A stretch of 59,112 nucleotides of DNA from a virus: the IMG/VR virus record IMGVR_UViG_3300043256_000282, positions 1 to 59,112 of that record. One strand, written 5' to 3'. The position numbers and the translations under genes are program-made. The notes under the pieces are model-generated. The model saw only the letters and a list, made by a program, of their open reading frames with translations, was not told the DNA's origin and ran no database searches. Below are positions 1-7,904 of the stretch, in pieces. How positions within the stretch are numbered: the first letter of the stretch is position 1; each line of letters opens with the position of its first letter.

Positions 1-127
1 ATCGATTCGTCCCGATCAACCGAATGATTTGGCAGGGCTTGGCGGTCGTCGGCATCGGAAAAGAAGAACAGCAGATGCGGACGACGATCATGGCGTACTG
101 GCGGGCTCGACAGGATATCGCTCCTGT
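1..127. repeat. Terminal direct repeat, left copy
   Basis: These 127 bases recur without mismatch at 58986-59112. The long gene at the right end continues in frame across the junction, so the repeat marks a circular assembly. An exact length of 127 equals a common assembler k-mer size. It is therefore better read as an assembly overlap than as a biological terminal repeat, although a short true terminal redundancy cannot be excluded. Confidence 0.95.
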
Positions 128-539
128 TGTCCGATCCCAGCGCGGCGAACCGCAAGTGGAAGCACTCAGGGAAGCGTTCGAGCAGCATCGTGAATTCCGC
201 ATCCAAATGCGTCTGGCCTATGACGCGATGCTCCATGGCGACAACCCACAAGAGTTCATCAATGCGGCTTTTGCCACCGATCTCACAAAGACGCGAGGCG
301 ACGTCGCCGGCTCGGTCCGACGGCGCAAACTTCTCACCGGCAAGTTCGCTGACCAAAGTTCGATCGAATTTACGGCCCTCAGAAGCCGACTTGGTGATGA
401 CGGCATTCTGATTCTGCGACAACACGATGAAGTGATTGAAGCAGTCGCACAATCGATCAAGCCGAAGGTGTCTACTGTCCGCTTCCGCCCGGTGCCCGAG
501 CGTACACTCAATGGAGTCACCGGTCGATATCGACGATAG
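1..539 (+). CDS. Internal virion (ejection) protein, gp16-like, 3' part
   Basis: This is the C-terminal end (about 179 codons) of the giant gene that begins at 54296. When the 127-bp overlap is collapsed, the reading frame stays open across the junction and stops at 537-539. The whole protein is then about 1,742 aa (5,229 nt, exactly divisible by three). The C-terminal part is charged and has no membrane segment. The ATG at 24 is internal and not a true start. The next gene follows after 11 bases. Confidence 0.85.
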   Translation, partial: RFVPINRMIWQGLAVVGIGKEEQQMRTTIMAYWRARQDIAPVVRSQRGEPQVEALREAFEQHREFRIQMRLAYDAMLHGDNPQEFINAAFATDLTKTRGDVAGSVRRRKLLTGKFADQSSIEFTALRSRLGDDGILILRQHDEVIEAVAQSIKPKVSTVRFRPVPERTLNGVTGRYRR

Positions 540-550
540 GGAATGAACCA

Positions 551-970
551 ATGATCGAGATTGCCGCGAAAAAACATTGCGATGAAATGCGACAGCGAGC
601 GCATGCTACTTTTCAGCAGCGAGTCGAAGCATCAAAAGCACGGCTTCGAGAGAATCTGGAGGCAATTCGTATCGTCGAAGAGTTGGATCGAAATACCGAT
701 CCGCTAAAGAAAGGCGTTCACTATGATCCTCCCGAGGCGATGACAATCGTCAAAGCGGTACGTTTCATTATTCTAAATCAAATAGATAATCAGTTTTCCG
801 TTCGAGTAATTTGCAGGATTTTAGAACGCCGTTATCCCGAAATAGCGGATAATACTTCGCTTGCTTCGCTTTCGTCGACAATTCGGCGCGTTGTTGCGGA
901 CTCTGATAAAGTAAAGATCATCAGTATCGGGAAAGGCCGACGGCCAACGATCTACCAATGCCTTTGGTAG
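551..970 (+). CDS. Hypothetical protein, possible winged-helix fold
   Basis: 139 aa, between the gp16-like gene and the tail fibre. The start is preceded by AGGGA about 9 bases upstream. The N-terminal half is charged and probably helical. The C-terminal half (about residues 65-139) alternates helices with a beta-like end (IISIGKGRRPTIYQCL), which could be a small winged helix, but no family is recognised. The central stretch around 750-860 is clearly more AT-rich than its neighbours, which may indicate separate acquisition. Confidence 0.7.
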   Translation: MIEIAAKKHCDEMRQRAHATFQQRVEASKARLRENLEAIRIVEELDRNTDPLKKGVHYDPPEAMTIVKAVRFIILNQIDNQFSVRVICRILERRYPEIADNTSLASLSSTIRRVVADSDKVKIISIGKGRRPTIYQCLW

Positions 971-985
971 AGCTAGGTGAACCCA

Positions 986-2407
986 ATGACTTGCATCCCC
1001 GTAGTCACGCGAAAAATTTTCCCCGTCGTTGGCGCCGAGTTGACGTTTCAATATACGTTCGTCATCGACAACAGCCTCAGCAGCATCGTCGTCGAAACAC
1101 TTGAGCCTACGCAAACGAAGTATTCGCCCAAGACGCTGACCACTGATTACACGATCGACACGGCCGCCAAGATCGTGACATTCGTAAGCGAGACCACACG
1201 CGGACCCGTGGGAACGCTCGTCAAAATTCGGCGATGCACCGAACGGAAGCGCGGCATTAGCTGGAACTCAGAAGCGGCCTTCTCACCCTCAACGGCAAAC
1301 CGGGATCAGCAGCAGGACTTCGCTTTCCAGCAAGAGCTTGAGACCGAACTATCTGACGTCCTACACCGGAACGATCGGCGAGACGAATGGAACGCCGAGG
1401 GATTGGAAGGATGCAATGCGCTACCGGGAACTCGGGGCAACTGTTGGGTCACACTGGACCAACTGAACGCCGCGATCTTTGACGGCATCGTCATCGATCT
1501 GAGCCAACCACTCGTGATCGTGCTGACCGGAGACGGATCGACGACGAACTTTACGCTCCCCGGCGCCCGCCAAACGACGGCACAACAATGGTTCGTATTC
1601 AAGAATGGCGTCCATCAGAATTCAGATGATAGTACGGGAGGGATCGGGGTCTACACAATCGTCGTCATGCCGGGACAAGACGATCAGATCGTCTTTGAGG
1701 ACGCTCCAGAAGTCGGCACATCGATCCTATGCACATTGCTGAAAGGCACTGTTGTTAGCCAGTTCGCTGACGACAGCATCACGAGCGACATGATTCAAGA
1801 CGGGGCAGTTGGGCTCAGGCATATCAACATCGGCGCTGGCGACGCGCTCCGATTCCTGATTTGTGACGCACTTGGCGATCCGGTCGGTCGCGTCGCGTTG
1901 CACACGGACATCAACGACTTCGATAGCGGCGTGCGGGAGAACCGACTGGACCAAATGGCCGTTCCGACCACGGCGGTTGCGATGAATTCGCAGAAGATCA
2001 CTGGATTGGCCAACGGTTCGGCGGCGCAGGATGCAGTGGCGATCAATCAGTTGCCTTCGAGCCCCGCCAGGATCGATTCGACGAACATACCGAATCCCGG
2101 GCTTGGCGCCTTCACCGATGCCGTAATCACCGGCTTCAAGGTCAAGCACATCGTCTATACATTCAGATACCGCACGAACCGTCACGCCACCTTCGTTGTT
2201 CAATTGGAGGACGAGTTCACACAACGAACGATGGAAGTGATGGTCACGGATAGCGGGGGCGCCGTGGATTACGTCAGGGCTACATTCAAGAGGAATAGCG
2301 GCCAAACGGGATGGCAGGTTTCGTTCAGCGAAAGCCGTTGGAATGGAGTGACCGGACTGCATTCTGGCCCGTTCGGGGTCGGCGCAGTCACCTACGGAGA
2401 CGCATAA
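986..2407 (+). CDS. Tail fibre protein with T7 gp17-like N-terminus
   Basis: 473 aa from the ATG at 986, which has AGGTGA five bases upstream; a GTG at 977 in the same frame is less likely. The first ~110 residues follow the T7 tail-fibre N-terminal plan (aromatic strand, a Y-x-I-D segment, then a 'G.LVKIRRCTERKRGI' region) that attaches fibres to the tail. Later parts contain short beta-rich segments and a 'MNSQKITGLANGSAAQDAVAINQL' type stretch, typical of fibre shafts that link domains. The C-terminal ~120 residues (beta-rich) probably hold the receptor-binding or trimerisation region. It lies directly after the ejection-protein genes, as in T7. Confidence 0.85.
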   Translation: MTCIPVVTRKIFPVVGAELTFQYTFVIDNSLSSIVVETLEPTQTKYSPKTLTTDYTIDTAAKIVTFVSETTRGPVGTLVKIRRCTERKRGISWNSEAAFSPSTANRDQQQDFAFQQELETELSDVLHRNDRRDEWNAEGLEGCNALPGTRGNCWVTLDQLNAAIFDGIVIDLSQPLVIVLTGDGSTTNFTLPGARQTTAQQWFVFKNGVHQNSDDSTGGIGVYTIVVMPGQDDQIVFEDAPEVGTSILCTLLKGTVVSQFADDSITSDMIQDGAVGLRHINIGAGDALRFLICDALGDPVGRVALHTDINDFDSGVRENRLDQMAVPTTAVAMNSQKITGLANGSAAQDAVAINQLPSSPARIDSTNIPNPGLGAFTDAVITGFKVKHIVYTFRYRTNRHATFVVQLEDEFTQRTMEVMVTDSGGAVDYVRATFKRNSGQTGWQVSFSESRWNGVTGLHSGPFGVGAVTYGDA

Positions 2408-2410
2408 ACG

Positions 2411-2800
2411 ATGGCCCAAACAGATGTCAAAACGACCGAGTTGGACGACAAGGCTCGGGAATTCACATACCACGTCGACATCGACGCGCCGTACGATGGC
2501 CAGATCATCTACCTCAATCTGAAAGCGGATTGGGCGCATGAGATCGTCGATGGCAACGCGCGACTCAACGCCGGCGAGTTGGACCTCACCATCAAGATCG
2601 ACGGTGCTGCGCAGCCCGGCTATGACCCTTGGAATATCGTTGTCGGCTCAGTTCAGGAACAGGCGCCGACCGGAACCGGGCCGTCGAGCATCCCCAAAAC
2701 CGGGCAGTTGCTCATTGAGATCGACCTCACCACCGCCATGACACCGCCCGAGAAGTTCAAATTCGAGCTTCGGTGCCGAGTCACCAAAGACAACCTATGA
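2411..2800 (+). CDS. Hypothetical small protein after the tail fibre
   Basis: 129 aa, acidic and rich in alternating hydrophobic/polar beta-type segments, with no Cys pairs, signal or membrane segment. GGAG lies about 11 bases before the start, inside the end of the fibre gene. The stop overlaps the next ATG (ATGA), so the two genes are probably translated together. The position suggests a virion, fibre-accessory or chaperone role, but that is inference only. Confidence 0.75.
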   Translation: MAQTDVKTTELDDKAREFTYHVDIDAPYDGQIIYLNLKADWAHEIVDGNARLNAGELDLTIKIDGAAQPGYDPWNIVVGSVQEQAPTGTGPSSIPKTGQLLIEIDLTTAMTPPEKFKFELRCRVTKDNL

Positions 2801-3630
2801 GGCGTAGTTCGTTTATCGCAATCCCCCAGGCGCCGTCGACGGGCACTGATGCGCCGCCGCCGAGGGAAGGATGCGTGCGCATCGACACAGATCAGGATGA
2901 TCTGGCGTGGCCGGATATGCCGCAACCTTACGGAAGGCTACCATCCCCGGAGACGATTCATTGGGTTCGAGGCGCTAGCAGCCTCGCGATCGGGAAGTTT
3001 GAAGGATATGTTTACTTCGAAAACACACCGGCCAAATACGATCAGTATTTATTGCTATCCCAAGTTACCGGAACGTATGTCGACGGGGAGGACTTGGAGC
3101 GAGGCACATCGTCTACGGGACCGTGGGAGAGCGTTGGTATTCTTGCGGACACCCCGGTCGACCAAGTAGTTGCTGACTGTGATACCGGCTGTTTTGGGGA
3201 TGAATGCGATCCCGGCTCGACGGGCGACGGCCCCGATTGGAAAACAGACCCAGACGCCGACCCCAAGTTCCGCCCTGATACGCCCGGCGCGATTGCGCAA
3301 TTCGGGATCGATAGGCCATTTGGCCCGTGGACCGATCGATATTCTTACAAGACCACCATCGCCAGCGGCGGGTCGCCGCCATTTACAGAAGGTAAGGTGA
3401 CCGGGCAGATCACCGGCTCCATAGCGGAAATCTCACACTTCGTCGACCCCGGGGGGGGCGACAATCTCGTGATTCACGTCGAGGGTATAACGCTCGGCAA
3501 AAACGCAACGCGATTCCTGCATGGGGAGGTTTTGGATCACGTCGACAGTACCGGCCAGATAACATTGGCCAATCCTATGAAAGAGACCGGGCCGTTTACG
3601 CTTGGTGAGCAAGGGGGCCCTCCAGTGTGA
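2797..3630 (+). CDS. Hypothetical virion-associated protein
   Basis: 277 aa. The ATG at 2797 overlaps the previous stop as ATGA; an in-frame GTG at 2773 would overlap more. The protein is acidic and rich in Gly, Pro and Asp, with a Cys-containing acidic loop around residues 125-145 (DCDTGCFGDECDPG) that could bind a metal ion. No family is recognised. It is the last + strand gene of the tail region. Its final 35 bases overlap the end of the minus-strand gene that converges on it. Confidence 0.75.
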   Translation: MRRSSFIAIPQAPSTGTDAPPPREGCVRIDTDQDDLAWPDMPQPYGRLPSPETIHWVRGASSLAIGKFEGYVYFENTPAKYDQYLLLSQVTGTYVDGEDLERGTSSTGPWESVGILADTPVDQVVADCDTGCFGDECDPGSTGDGPDWKTDPDADPKFRPDTPGAIAQFGIDRPFGPWTDRYSYKTTIASGGSPPFTEGKVTGQITGSIAEISHFVDPGGGDNLVIHVEGITLGKNATRFLHGEVLDHVDSTGQITLANPMKETGPFTLGEQGGPPV

Positions 3631-3988
3631 GACGCTGTGTACGTGTGCGCGTCTGCGTCTCGGTCTCTTGGACCGTCACTTCAAACCCCCCTTCTGGCGT
3701 CGCGACTTCGCTCTCTACGAAATCCCTCAAACTGCCGATCGTCAACGACATGGCAAACTGCACGGCCCAGCGCTCGTTGTTCTCGCAGCCACGTTCGATC
3801 GCTTCAAGCGCCTTGACGAATAGCCGCTTCTTTCGACTGTCCCAGCCGCCTCGGGGCGATCGAAGGATTTTCCGTGCCAGATTCCGAAAGTTCGCAAGGC
3901 CCAAATCCAAGGTGTTGACCGATACCATGTCTGCGCAGCGTTGCAGTTCTTTCTCGTCTCGATTGGCCTTTGACCCGTTCGTTGTCAT
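3596..3988 (-). CDS. Hypothetical protein, opposite strand, next to terminase
   Basis: 130 aa, start at 3988 reading leftward. The product has a balanced, mostly helical composition (an N-terminal half rich in Arg, Lys, Leu). The overlapping + strand frames are Ser/Arg/Cys-rich and look like shadows. It sits where T7-like phages have the small terminase gene, 17 bases from the large terminase start, but points the other way. A small terminase or a DNA-binding regulator is possible; neither can be shown. It is one of only three minus-strand genes that I support. Confidence 0.6.
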   Translation of the reverse strand: MTTNGSKANRDEKELQRCADMVSVNTLDLGLANFRNLARKILRSPRGGWDSRKKRLFVKALEAIERGCENNERWAVQFAMSLTIGSLRDFVESEVATPEGGFEVTVQETETQTRTRTQRLTLEGPLAHQA

Positions 3989-4005
3989 GGGAGTAGCATA
4001 GCTCC

Positions 4006-5613
4006 GTGGCTGAGAAATTGCGATTCGAGTCGATGAGTGCTCTTCGGCAATGGTGTGCCGAGGACTTTCGTAACTACATGAATTATCGGTGTACGCGGCT
4101 CAAATTCTCCGCTTCGGAGATTCACCTGCGCTGCGCCGACTGGATTCAGAACGGCGAGCGATTCAAGAAACTCCTCGGCTGGCGCGGCTGCGCTAAGACA
4201 TTTTGGTACGGGATGGAGTACATCTGCTGGCGATACCGGCGGAAGCCACAGACGAAGATCATCGTCCAATGCAACACCGATACCAACGCCGGGCTCACCA
4301 CGTCCGGGATCAAAGGGATTCTCAGGAGCGACCCGCTGTTTGAGGACTTGTACCCCCGTGGCCAGACGGCCGATCGATATTTCGATCTGAACGGAATCAA
4401 GCCTGAACGCGGGTATTCGATCCGATGCGCGGGAGTCGAGACGACCTTGACGTCTGAACGAGCTGACTTCTTCCTGATCGACGATCCCGAGGCCGCCGAT
4501 CCCGAGGCGCTGTACGACCGCATCATCGAAATCTTCGAGGAATCGCAGGTGATTCTCTACCGCCAGGGACGGTTGTTCCCCGGAGAGGTCTGCCCACTGC
4601 CGGAACGGACCCAACGGCTCGTGCTGGGCCAACCGCACTGGGAGGGGTCCGCATACATGCCGCCGCCGCCCGATCCCAACACTGGCGAGTTTGACGATCA
4701 CCCACTCCGCGGCGACGACACTTTCCTGATCCCGGCGATGGTCAATTCATCCTTTGATCCGGATGATGAGATCGAATGTCTCTCGTCGGTGCCCGAGATC
4801 AAATCAGATTGGGAAATGCGGCAAGAGAAAGAAAAGCTCAGTCGTCGCAAGTGGCGTCTGAATATGATGTTGCGCGTCGATCCGGAAGACGCGGAGCGGG
4901 CGGTGATCCCGCTGAACCATATCACCGTGCGTCTGGCGTCGCCTGAGTACATCATCATGGTCGTGGACCCGGCCGACGGCGGCGACTGCGAATGGGGACT
5001 GGTCGCCGGCGGGCTCTACCGGCTCAACTATCATCTGTGCTTCATGGACGGGATCACCGAGTTGGAGGTCGCGGCCAACGAAGGGCTCGACCCGAACCAC
5101 GAGACGATCGGCTCCCTCATGTGGAAGAAAGTATTTGATTTGTGTGATGATTATGAAGTGGATTCCATATACATCGAGGCCAACTGGGCGCCGGCGATCA
5201 AGGCGCTGCGCCGCTACCTCGCCCGGCATGGCCACACGATCCAGGTCCACGAATTCCACACACACATGAAAAAGCTGCATCGCATCGTCAGCCAGTGGGA
5301 AATGCCCGTCAAGAACGGCCAGGTCTCATGCAACCCGATCGTGATGGCGGATGCGCAGAACCGCAAGCAGATGAGCAACTTACGCCATCATCGGCTCCCT
5401 TCGCCGTGCGACCGGATTGACGCGGGCGGCAAGCTGCTGGATATTCTTTCTGAAAGTTCCGTTACGGATACGGTCGATGTGATGGACAAGCTCGGGCCGC
5501 CAGGGCAGGCCGACGCCTACGGAGAGCAGGGCGTATTAGCGGCAAGCGACCCCTTGAGAACGAGACGAACCGTGCCCATGAGAAGCCGCGCCTCCCGACT
5601 TCGAAGGGCGTAA
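4006..5613 (+). CDS. Large terminase subunit (T7 gp19-like packaging ATPase/nuclease)
   Basis: 535 aa. The DNA-packaging motor protein pumps DNA into the prohead through the portal and cuts it. The N-terminal ATPase has a Walker A-like loop at about 57-66 (LLGWRGCAKTF) and a Walker B at about 154-161 (FFLIDDPE), both arranged as in T7 gp19. The C-terminal RNase H-like nuclease has an acidic first strand at about 316-325 (IIMVVDPADGG) and a second strand near 389 (IYIEAN). The start is GTG with a weak GGGAG 12 bases upstream. An ATG at 4033 is an alternative. Length agrees with T7-type terminases. Confidence 0.92.
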   Translation: MAEKLRFESMSALRQWCAEDFRNYMNYRCTRLKFSASEIHLRCADWIQNGERFKKLLGWRGCAKTFWYGMEYICWRYRRKPQTKIIVQCNTDTNAGLTTSGIKGILRSDPLFEDLYPRGQTADRYFDLNGIKPERGYSIRCAGVETTLTSERADFFLIDDPEAADPEALYDRIIEIFEESQVILYRQGRLFPGEVCPLPERTQRLVLGQPHWEGSAYMPPPPDPNTGEFDDHPLRGDDTFLIPAMVNSSFDPDDEIECLSSVPEIKSDWEMRQEKEKLSRRKWRLNMMLRVDPEDAERAVIPLNHITVRLASPEYIIMVVDPADGGDCEWGLVAGGLYRLNYHLCFMDGITELEVAANEGLDPNHETIGSLMWKKVFDLCDDYEVDSIYIEANWAPAIKALRRYLARHGHTIQVHEFHTHMKKLHRIVSQWEMPVKNGQVSCNPIVMADAQNRKQMSNLRHHRLPSPCDRIDAGGKLLDILSESSVTDTVDVMDKLGPPGQADAYGEQGVLAASDPLRTRRTVPMRSRASRLRRA

Positions 5614-5625
5614 AGGAACCCTCAA

Positions 5626-6426
5626 ATGCCATCGTGCCGCTTGATCGTCGGCGACGTGATCGATGCGTTGTATAACCTCGAAAAAGAAGGCCCCGGGGTC
5701 GCGATGTTCTTCGCCGACCCGAAGTACAACATCGGGATCGACTACGGCGCTGAGATCAATGATGATCTTCCGCCAGGCGAATACGCAACTTGGACACAGC
5801 ATTGGCTTCAACGGGTAAAGCACTGCCTTCGTGAAGGCGGGGCGTGCTGGGCGCTGATCAATGAGCCCAATGCAGACATGATGGGGCAGGCTCTTATTGG
5901 CTGGATTGGGCCAAGAATCAACCGCGTTATTTGGCGAGAGACCTTCGGCCAGTACAAAGAGGACCGCTTCCCATCCGGGCATAGGCACCTGTTCTGCCAC
6001 GTGAAAACTACAGATATGTACGGCGCCGCTTGCGACGATGAGATAACTCAACGCACATGGAACCCCGACCCGATCCGCGTTGAATCTGCACGAATGAAAG
6101 TTGGCGACAAGCGAGCCGCCGGGCCCCGTGTTCCCGATGACGTGTGGGACGTGTCGCGGGTCGTAGGCAACGACGGCGAGCGTCAAGGCTGGGCGCCGAC
6201 TCAGTTGCGGCTGTGGCCGGTCGAGCGAGCGATCCTATGCAGCACGAACCCTGGCGATCTTGTGATCGATCCGTTCCTTGGCAGCGGCACGACGGCGATC
6301 GCGGCCTTGAAGAATGACCGATCGTTCATCGGCATCGACATCAATGGAGAGTTTGTGGCCAAGTCAGCACAGCGTATTATTCAAGCCGGATTCCGAGTAG
6401 ATGAAGTGATCCCAACTGCCCAATGA
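5626..6426 (+). CDS. DNA (amino) methyltransferase with variant catalytic motif
   Basis: 266 aa, SAM-dependent methyltransferase of the beta-type motif order: the catalytic motif comes first and the SAM-binding motif near the C-terminus. Residues 31-34 read DPKY, followed by NIG. Family members normally have DPPY (or NPPY/SPPW), so Lys replaces the second Pro. The SAM site is DPFLGSGTTAIAAL (about 219-232) and is preceded by a WAPTQLRLWPVERAI segment matching motif X. It probably modifies adenine N6 or cytosine N4 to protect phage DNA. The variant motif makes activity uncertain. SD AAGGA lies upstream; the stop overlaps the next ATG. Confidence 0.85.
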   Translation: MPSCRLIVGDVIDALYNLEKEGPGVAMFFADPKYNIGIDYGAEINDDLPPGEYATWTQHWLQRVKHCLREGGACWALINEPNADMMGQALIGWIGPRINRVIWRETFGQYKEDRFPSGHRHLFCHVKTTDMYGAACDDEITQRTWNPDPIRVESARMKVGDKRAAGPRVPDDVWDVSRVVGNDGERQGWAPTQLRLWPVERAILCSTNPGDLVIDPFLGSGTTAIAALKNDRSFIGIDINGEFVAKSAQRIIQAGFRVDEVIPTAQ

Positions 6427-6500
6427 GCCAGCCCTACGCCAAAGACACGAACAACTTGCCGCGGATCAGCGCCTTCCCGCAGTTGGAGACTGACCGATGA
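6423..6500 (+). CDS. 25-aa micro-protein, translationally coupled
   Basis: A 25-codon frame (MSQPYAKDTNNLPRI...) that starts within the methyltransferase stop (ATGA) and whose own stop overlaps the next ATG (ATGA again). Both overlaps use the same style as confirmed neighbours, which is the main support. No family or motif is recognised. Confidence 0.4.
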   Translation: MSQPYAKDTNNLPRISAFPQLETDR

Positions 6501-6742
6501 ATGGAGTGTCGTATTATTGTTCGCAAATTCAAGTGAGCGGATCGATCTGGACCATGTACGGCACCGAGGAAGTTCTCAAGGTGGCCATCGATGAGTGGAT
6601 TGAATGGGTGGCGAATCCGGCGAGAGAGAATGACGTCCTTCTAACGATCAACGGGCTCTCAAACACCGTGGATCGAGCAGAGACTACAAACATTTTCAAG
6701 ATGGAAGAAATCCAGGTGATGAGCATGTACCGCTACAGCTAG
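6497..6742 (+). CDS. Hypothetical small protein
   Basis: 81 aa. It starts at an ATG that overlaps the 25-aa frame and has GGAG nearby (6485-6488). The sequence looks like a compact alpha/beta protein: an N-terminal strand-rich part (YYCSQIQVSGSIWTMYG), a helix (EEVLKVAIDEWIEWV) and two further strands. It resembles small phage proteins of unknown role. No catalytic motif is seen. Confidence 0.65.
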   Translation: MNGVSYYCSQIQVSGSIWTMYGTEEVLKVAIDEWIEWVANPARENDVLLTINGLSNTVDRAETTNIFKMEEIQVMSMYRYS

Positions 6743-6835
6743 ATGATGTGTTTTATTTCGACAGAGACTCAAGATATTGTGCTCTACGGCCCGAAGAAGA
6801 ATCTTTCACACTGCAACCACACGGAAGGAACAATC

Positions 6836-7513
6836 ATGTCCGACGGCGAAGCGAAACAGACCCCCAAGGCCATCAATTACGACCGCATCCCCGAGCAAAT
6901 CGACGGCGAGGTCCATCCGATCCGCAGGATCGTGACGGAGTTGATCGCGACCAACACCGCGAGATTCGGCCATTTGGCGGGTTGCCGCATCGGCCTCTGC
7001 TGGCAGTTGAACTCCAAGGCCGGCCCCGACGGCCTGATCAACTACGGCAAGGCGGTGATCCTGAGCGACTTCCAGAAGGAATTCATGCTCGTCAAGGGCG
7101 GCAAGGCCCCGATCTGTTTCGACGTCATCGTGGTGATCAACAAGGAATGGTGGCTCCAAGAGGCGACCGCCGAGGGCCGCCATCGCACCAGCGACACCAT
7201 GAGACGGGGCCTTCTGGTCCATCTTCTGTTGCAAGTCGCGTCCCGCATCGGCGTCGATGGCGAGCAGAAGGAAGATGAGCGCGGCCGTAAGCAGTTCCGC
7301 AAGGCCCAGCCCAATCTCACCGTCTTTGCCGAGGAAATCAAGGACGGCGCCTGGAACGCAGAGCAGGTACACGCCTTCGAGAAGGTGCTGGAATTCTCCA
7401 AGACCCTGTTCGACAACATGCCCGAGGATGAGACCATGCAGGCCGAGGTGGCCGGATCGGTCGGACCCGCCGATAATCCCCCAGAGACCAAGCCGGCCAC
7501 CGCGGCCGGATAG
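6836..7513 (+). CDS. Phage metallopeptidase-like protein, active site apparently lost
   Basis: 225 aa. The ATG at 6836 is preceded by GGAAGGA; an upstream ATG at 6743 in the same frame has no such site and adds unlikely sequence. The plan recalls putative phage metallopeptidases: a helical N-terminus, strands with a KAVILSDFQKEF region, 'FDVIVVINKEWW', then a helix where the HELxH zinc motif is expected. Here that helix reads RRGLLVHLLLQVA: one His is kept, but the Glu and second His are gone. If the assignment is right the enzyme is inactive and may serve as a binding protein. The C-terminal ~30 residues are low-complexity (Pro/Ala/Glu). A terminator follows. Confidence 0.6.
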   Translation: MSDGEAKQTPKAINYDRIPEQIDGEVHPIRRIVTELIATNTARFGHLAGCRIGLCWQLNSKAGPDGLINYGKAVILSDFQKEFMLVKGGKAPICFDVIVVINKEWWLQEATAEGRHRTSDTMRRGLLVHLLLQVASRIGVDGEQKEDERGRKQFRKAQPNLTVFAEEIKDGAWNAEQVHAFEKVLEFSKTLFDNMPEDETMQAEVAGSVGPADNPPETKPATAAG

Positions 7514-7536
7514 CCGGAAGACCCAAGTTGTCCGTG

Positions 7537-7570
7537 AAAAGCCCCCGTTTCCAGGAGTGCGGGGGCTTTT
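7537..7570 (+). terminator. Rho-independent terminator after the terminase operon
   Basis: AAAA, then GCCCCCG (7541-7547) and CGGGGGC (7560-7566), a perfect 7-bp stem with a 12-nt loop, then TTTT. The A-run before and T-run after make it usable on both strands. It ends the 4.0-7.5 kb transcription unit. Confidence 0.9.
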
Positions 7571-7585
7571 CATTGGAATTGTGTG

Positions 7586-7614
7586 TTGACTTGGGGCTCG
7601 ATTGCCGATATGAC
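7586..7614 (+). promoter_or_regulatory. Sigma-70-type promoter driving a candidate small RNA
   Basis: TTGACT (7586-7591; 5/6 to consensus), a 17-base spacer and TATGAC (7609-7614; 4/6). The predicted start of transcription at about 7621 coincides with the first base of the hairpin element at 7621-7700. It lies just after a terminator, as expected for an independent unit. Confidence 0.55.
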
Positions 7615-7620
7615 TTGTCC

Positions 7621-7700
7621 TATGCAACTGCTTCGACCAATCTCGCCATCACATAATCGCTCAGCACGGAGCAGTTGCATGATCCGCTGGGCGGTTTTTT
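7621..7700 (+). ncRNA. Candidate ~80-nt structured small RNA
   Basis: An 11-bp perfect inverted repeat, ATGCAACTGCT (7622-7632) and AGCAGTTGCAT (7670-7680), encloses a 37-nt loop. It is followed directly by CCGC-TGG-GCGG (7684-7694) and six T. With the promoter at 7586-7614 this gives a short RNA with one long closing stem and an intrinsic terminator, and no reading frame. Similar designs occur at 30273-30353 and 37410-37509. The loop has no match to an RNA family that I can name. A regulatory RNA, an antisense RNA or an attenuator are all possible. Confidence 0.5.
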
Positions 7701-7864
7701 GTTGGGGACCGATACGGCTGCCTCGTGGTCGATTGCCTCGTGAGAGCCGGGCGATCGGCTCGGTGAGCAAACCAACGGGGCGGCCGTCTCGTCTCCAAAC
7801 GTACCCGGTTGCGGATTGCCCGCAGGTTGGGATCAATTACACTTTTGAATCCTGTTCCCGGCCC

Positions 7865-7904
7865 GCCCGCGTCTCTCCCCACCAGGAGCGCGGGCACTTT
7901 TTTG
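7865..7904 (+). terminator. Rho-independent terminator
   Basis: GCCCGCG (7865-7871) and CGCGGGC (7889-7895) form a perfect 7-bp stem with a 17-nt loop, followed by AC and a run of six T. No gene ends just before it, so it may close another short untranslated transcript from the 7701-7864 region, which contains a smaller hairpin GAGCCG/CGGCTC (7744-7761). Confidence 0.75.

Noticed and set aside
3602-4001. Plus-strand frames opposite the minus-strand gene at 3596-3988
   Set aside because: They are Ser/Arg/Cys-rich and lack ribosome sites, while the minus-strand product has a normal protein composition.
7840-7870. Possible second tRNA (TTTTGAATCC T-loop-like stretch)
   Set aside because: No acceptor stem or anticodon arm can be paired around it.
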